A DNA stretch of 35,802 nt from an uncultured bacterium. Lineage in GTDB: Bacteria > Pseudomonadota > Alphaproteobacteria > Sphingomonadales > Sphingomonadaceae. The notes beneath the pieces are model-generated. The model ran no database searches. It saw only the letters and a list, made by a program, of their open reading frames with translations, and was not told where the DNA came from. The position numbers were made by a program, and so were the translations under genes. The stretch covers positions 1-35,802 of the forward strand of contig CAISGR010000063.1 in NCBI GenBank assembly GCA_903884945.1, in the 5' to 3' direction. Below, piece by piece: positions 34,118 to 35,802 of the stretch. The stretch's first letter is position 1; every line of letters starts with the position of its first letter.

Positions 34118-34139
34118 GAGCCCCAACGAAAAGGGGCTT
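34118..34139 (+). promoter_or_regulatory. hairpin covering the ribosome-binding site of the ABC ATPase gene
   Basis: AGCCCC (34119-34124) can pair with GGGGCT (34133-34138) around an A-rich loop. The 3' arm contains the Shine-Dalgarno AAGGGG, four bases before the ATG at 34141. It could mask the site or act as a weak terminator for the preceding gene; there is no T-run. Confidence 0.45.
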
Positions 34140-34140
34140 C

Positions 34141-35076
34141 ATGCAATCCATCCTGTCCGTAAAGGGCGTCTCCAAGACCTATGCGTCGGGGTATCGCGCG
34201 CTCGATCCCGTCGATCTCGACATTGCCAAGGGTGAGATCTTCGCGCTGCTCGGGCCGAATGGCGCAGGCAAGACGACGCTGATCAGCATCATCTGCGGCA
34301 TCGTCACGCCCAGTTCGGGCAGCGTGACGGTGTTGGGGCATGACGCGATGACCGACTTCCGCAGCGCTCGGCGGCTGATCGGGCTGGTTCCGCAGGAATT
34401 GTCGGTCGACATGTTCGAAGCCGTGCTCGCAACGGTTCGATTCAGCCGCCGGCTGTTCGGCAAGCCGGCGAACGAAGCCTATATCGAACAGGTGCTGCGC
34501 GACCTGTCGCTATGGGACAAGCGCCACGCGAAGATTCGCGAATTGTCCGGCGGGATGAAGCGCCGGGTGCTGATTGCCAAGGCGCTCTCGCATGAGCCCG
34601 CGATCCTGTTTCTCGACGAGCCTACCGCCGGGGTCGACGTGTCGCTCCGCCGTGACATGTGGAAGCTGATCCACCGGCTGCGCGACAAGGGGACGACGAT
34701 CATCCTGACCACGCACTATATCGACGAGGCCGAGGAAATGGCTGACCGCGTGGGCGTGATCGACAAGGGGCGTATCATCCTGGTTGAGGACAAGGACAAG
34801 TTGATGAAGCGGCTCGGCAAGCGCGAGATGCGGATTGCGCTGCAGGCCCCAATGGCGACGATCCCCGTCGACCTCGGCAGCTGGAAGCTGAGCCTCGCGG
34901 ACGAAGGCAATACGCTGGTCTACAGCTTCAATGCCGAGGACGAGCACATTCCGGCGCTCCTGGGCAAGCTCGGCGAACTGGGGATCTGGTACAAGGACCT
35001 GGAAACCCATAAGAGCTCGCTCGAGGATATCTTCGTCGACCTTGTCGAACGCAAGCCCGAGGAGGCGGCGGCATGA
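34141..35076 (+). CDS. ABC transporter ATP-binding protein, YadG-like
   Basis: A 311-residue ATPase subunit close to E. coli YadG (308) in length and wording. Walker [10 protein letters not shown] (38-46), the Q-loop in LVPQELSVD, signature LSGGMKRR, Walker [14 protein letters not shown] and the H-loop TTHYIDEAE are all present; LWDKR and VSLRRDMW are shared with YadG. The C-terminal ~90 residues form the extra domain seen in ABC-2 exporter ATPases. It is coupled to the permease by an ATGA overlap. The cargo of YadGH-type exporters is not established. A hairpin covers its ribosome-binding site. Confidence 0.94.
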   Translation: MQSILSVKGVSKTYASGYRALDPVDLDIAKGEIFALLGPNGAGKTTLISIICGIVTPSSGSVTVLGHDAMTDFRSARRLIGLVPQELSVDMFEAVLATVRFSRRLFGKPANEAYIEQVLRDLSLWDKRHAKIRELSGGMKRRVLIAKALSHEPAILFLDEPTAGVDVSLRRDMWKLIHRLRDKGTTIILTTHYIDEAEEMADRVGVIDKGRIILVEDKDKLMKRLGKREMRIALQAPMATIPVDLGSWKLSLADEGNTLVYSFNAEDEHIPALLGKLGELGIWYKDLETHKSSLEDIFVDLVERKPEEAAA

Positions 35077-35802
35077 GCGCGGCATCGGACCGCGCTCCGG
35101 CGATCAACGCGCACGGCGTCTGGGCGATCTACCGCTTCGAAATGGCGCGCGCGCTGCGCACCTTCTGGCAGAGCCTGGTCACCCCGGTAATCACGACCTC
35201 GCTCTATTTCATCGTGTTTGGCGGTGCGATCGGGCCACGGATGCAGCAGGTCGGCGGCGTCGGCTATGGCAGCTTCATCGTGCCCGGGCTGATCATGTTG
35301 TCGCTGCTGACCAACAGCATCTCCAACGCCTCGATCGGCATCTATTTTCCCAAGTTCACCGGCACGATGTTCGAGCTGCTGTCAGCGCCGGTTTCGGCGA
35401 TGGAGATGGTCGTCGGGTTCGTCGGCGCGGCGGCGACCAAGTCGATCATCCTGGGCCTGATCATTCTCGCGACGGCGGGATTTTTCGTGCCGCTGCACAT
35501 CGTCCACCCCTTTGCGATGCTCGCCTTCCTGCTGCTGACCAGCGTCACCTTCAGCCTGTTCGGATTCATCATCGGGATCTGGGCCAAGGGCTTCGAGCAA
35601 CTGAGCTTCGTCCCGGCGCTGTTGATCACGCCGCTGACCTTCCTCGGCGGCTCCTTCTATTCGATCGACATGCTGCCCGAGCCGTGGCGGACGGTGAGCC
35701 TGTTCAACCCGGTGGTCTATCTCGTGAGCGGCTTCCGCTGGAGCTTCTTCGACAAGGGCGACGTCAGCGTCGGCATCAGCCTCGGCGTGACCGCGCTGTT
35801 CC
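35073..35802 (+). CDS. ABC-2 type permease, YadH-like (cut by window end)
   Basis: The first 243 residues of an inner-membrane ABC-2 permease; only the last one or two dozen residues are missing, judging from YadH. After a soluble N terminus ([33 protein letters not shown]) there are about five membrane segments in view. The ABC-2 signature region [31 protein letters not shown] is complete. The ATG at 35073 overlaps the ATPase stop and has GGAGG nine bases upstream inside the ATPase gene. Together the two form a half-type exporter; substrate unknown. Confidence 0.93.
   Translation, partial: MSAASDRAPAINAHGVWAIYRFEMARALRTFWQSLVTPVITTSLYFIVFGGAIGPRMQQVGGVGYGSFIVPGLIMLSLLTNSISNASIGIYFPKFTGTMFELLSAPVSAMEMVVGFVGAAATKSIILGLIILATAGFFVPLHIVHPFAMLAFLLLTSVTFSLFGFIIGIWAKGFEQLSFVPALLITPLTFLGGSFYSIDMLPEPWRTVSLFNPVVYLVSGFRWSFFDKGDVSVGISLGVTALF

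Overview
The window is GC-rich, densely packed and strongly codon-biased chromosomal DNA from an alphaproteobacterium, most likely a sphingomonad (Sphingomonadales). The signs are two large TonB-dependent receptors, a spinster-type MFS permease, an RNase E with a long acidic insertion in its S1 domain and a GWW C-terminal tail, GANTC sites, and the order RNase E / amidase / PBP1A / RF2. The species assignment is inference.

Left part (1-11200). A TonB receptor cut by the window edge diverges from a secreted two-domain enzyme that fuses a cyanophycinase-like S51 serine peptidase to an isoaspartyl peptidase/asparaginase (T2). An Lrp/AsnC regulator overlaps its stop codon. This reads as a module for uptake, digestion and regulation of beta-aspartyl peptides. 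Then come an RluC/RluD-type pseudouridine synthase coupled to the fluoride channel crcB, a lipoprotein, a small membrane protein, osmC, a glycine-zipper protein, an 0.8-kb gene-free stretch with DnaA boxes and a strong intrinsic terminator, ribF (frameshifted as given), a membrane-anchored M19 dipeptidase and folA.

Middle (11200-22400). A small secreted protein with a TACA-N2-TGTA palindrome in its promoter and a solitary contractile-tail-sheath gene of the extracellular-injection-system type lie between folA and thyA. A catabolic cluster on the minus strand follows: TonB receptor, MFS permease, secreted carboxylesterase, acyl-CoA ligase and TetR regulator, with an SDR dehydrogenase just downstream. 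Together they would import an ester, release its acid and activate it to a CoA thioester; the substrate is unknown.

Right part (22400-35802). Housekeeping and envelope genes: a predicted lipoprotein methyltransferase overlapping prfB (RF2), PBP1A, an AMIN/Amidase_3 cell-wall amidase, a 0.5-kb divergent control region, rne, a BepA-like M48/TPR protease overlapping a DsbA-family thiol oxidoreductase, and a YadG/YadH-type ABC exporter whose permease runs off the window end.

Strongest leads: the secreted S51-T2 fusion, the orphan sheath gene splitting thyA and folA, the structured gene-free stretch near 7.7-8.4 kb, and the frameshift in ribF. No tRNA, rRNA, CRISPR array or insertion sequence was seen.
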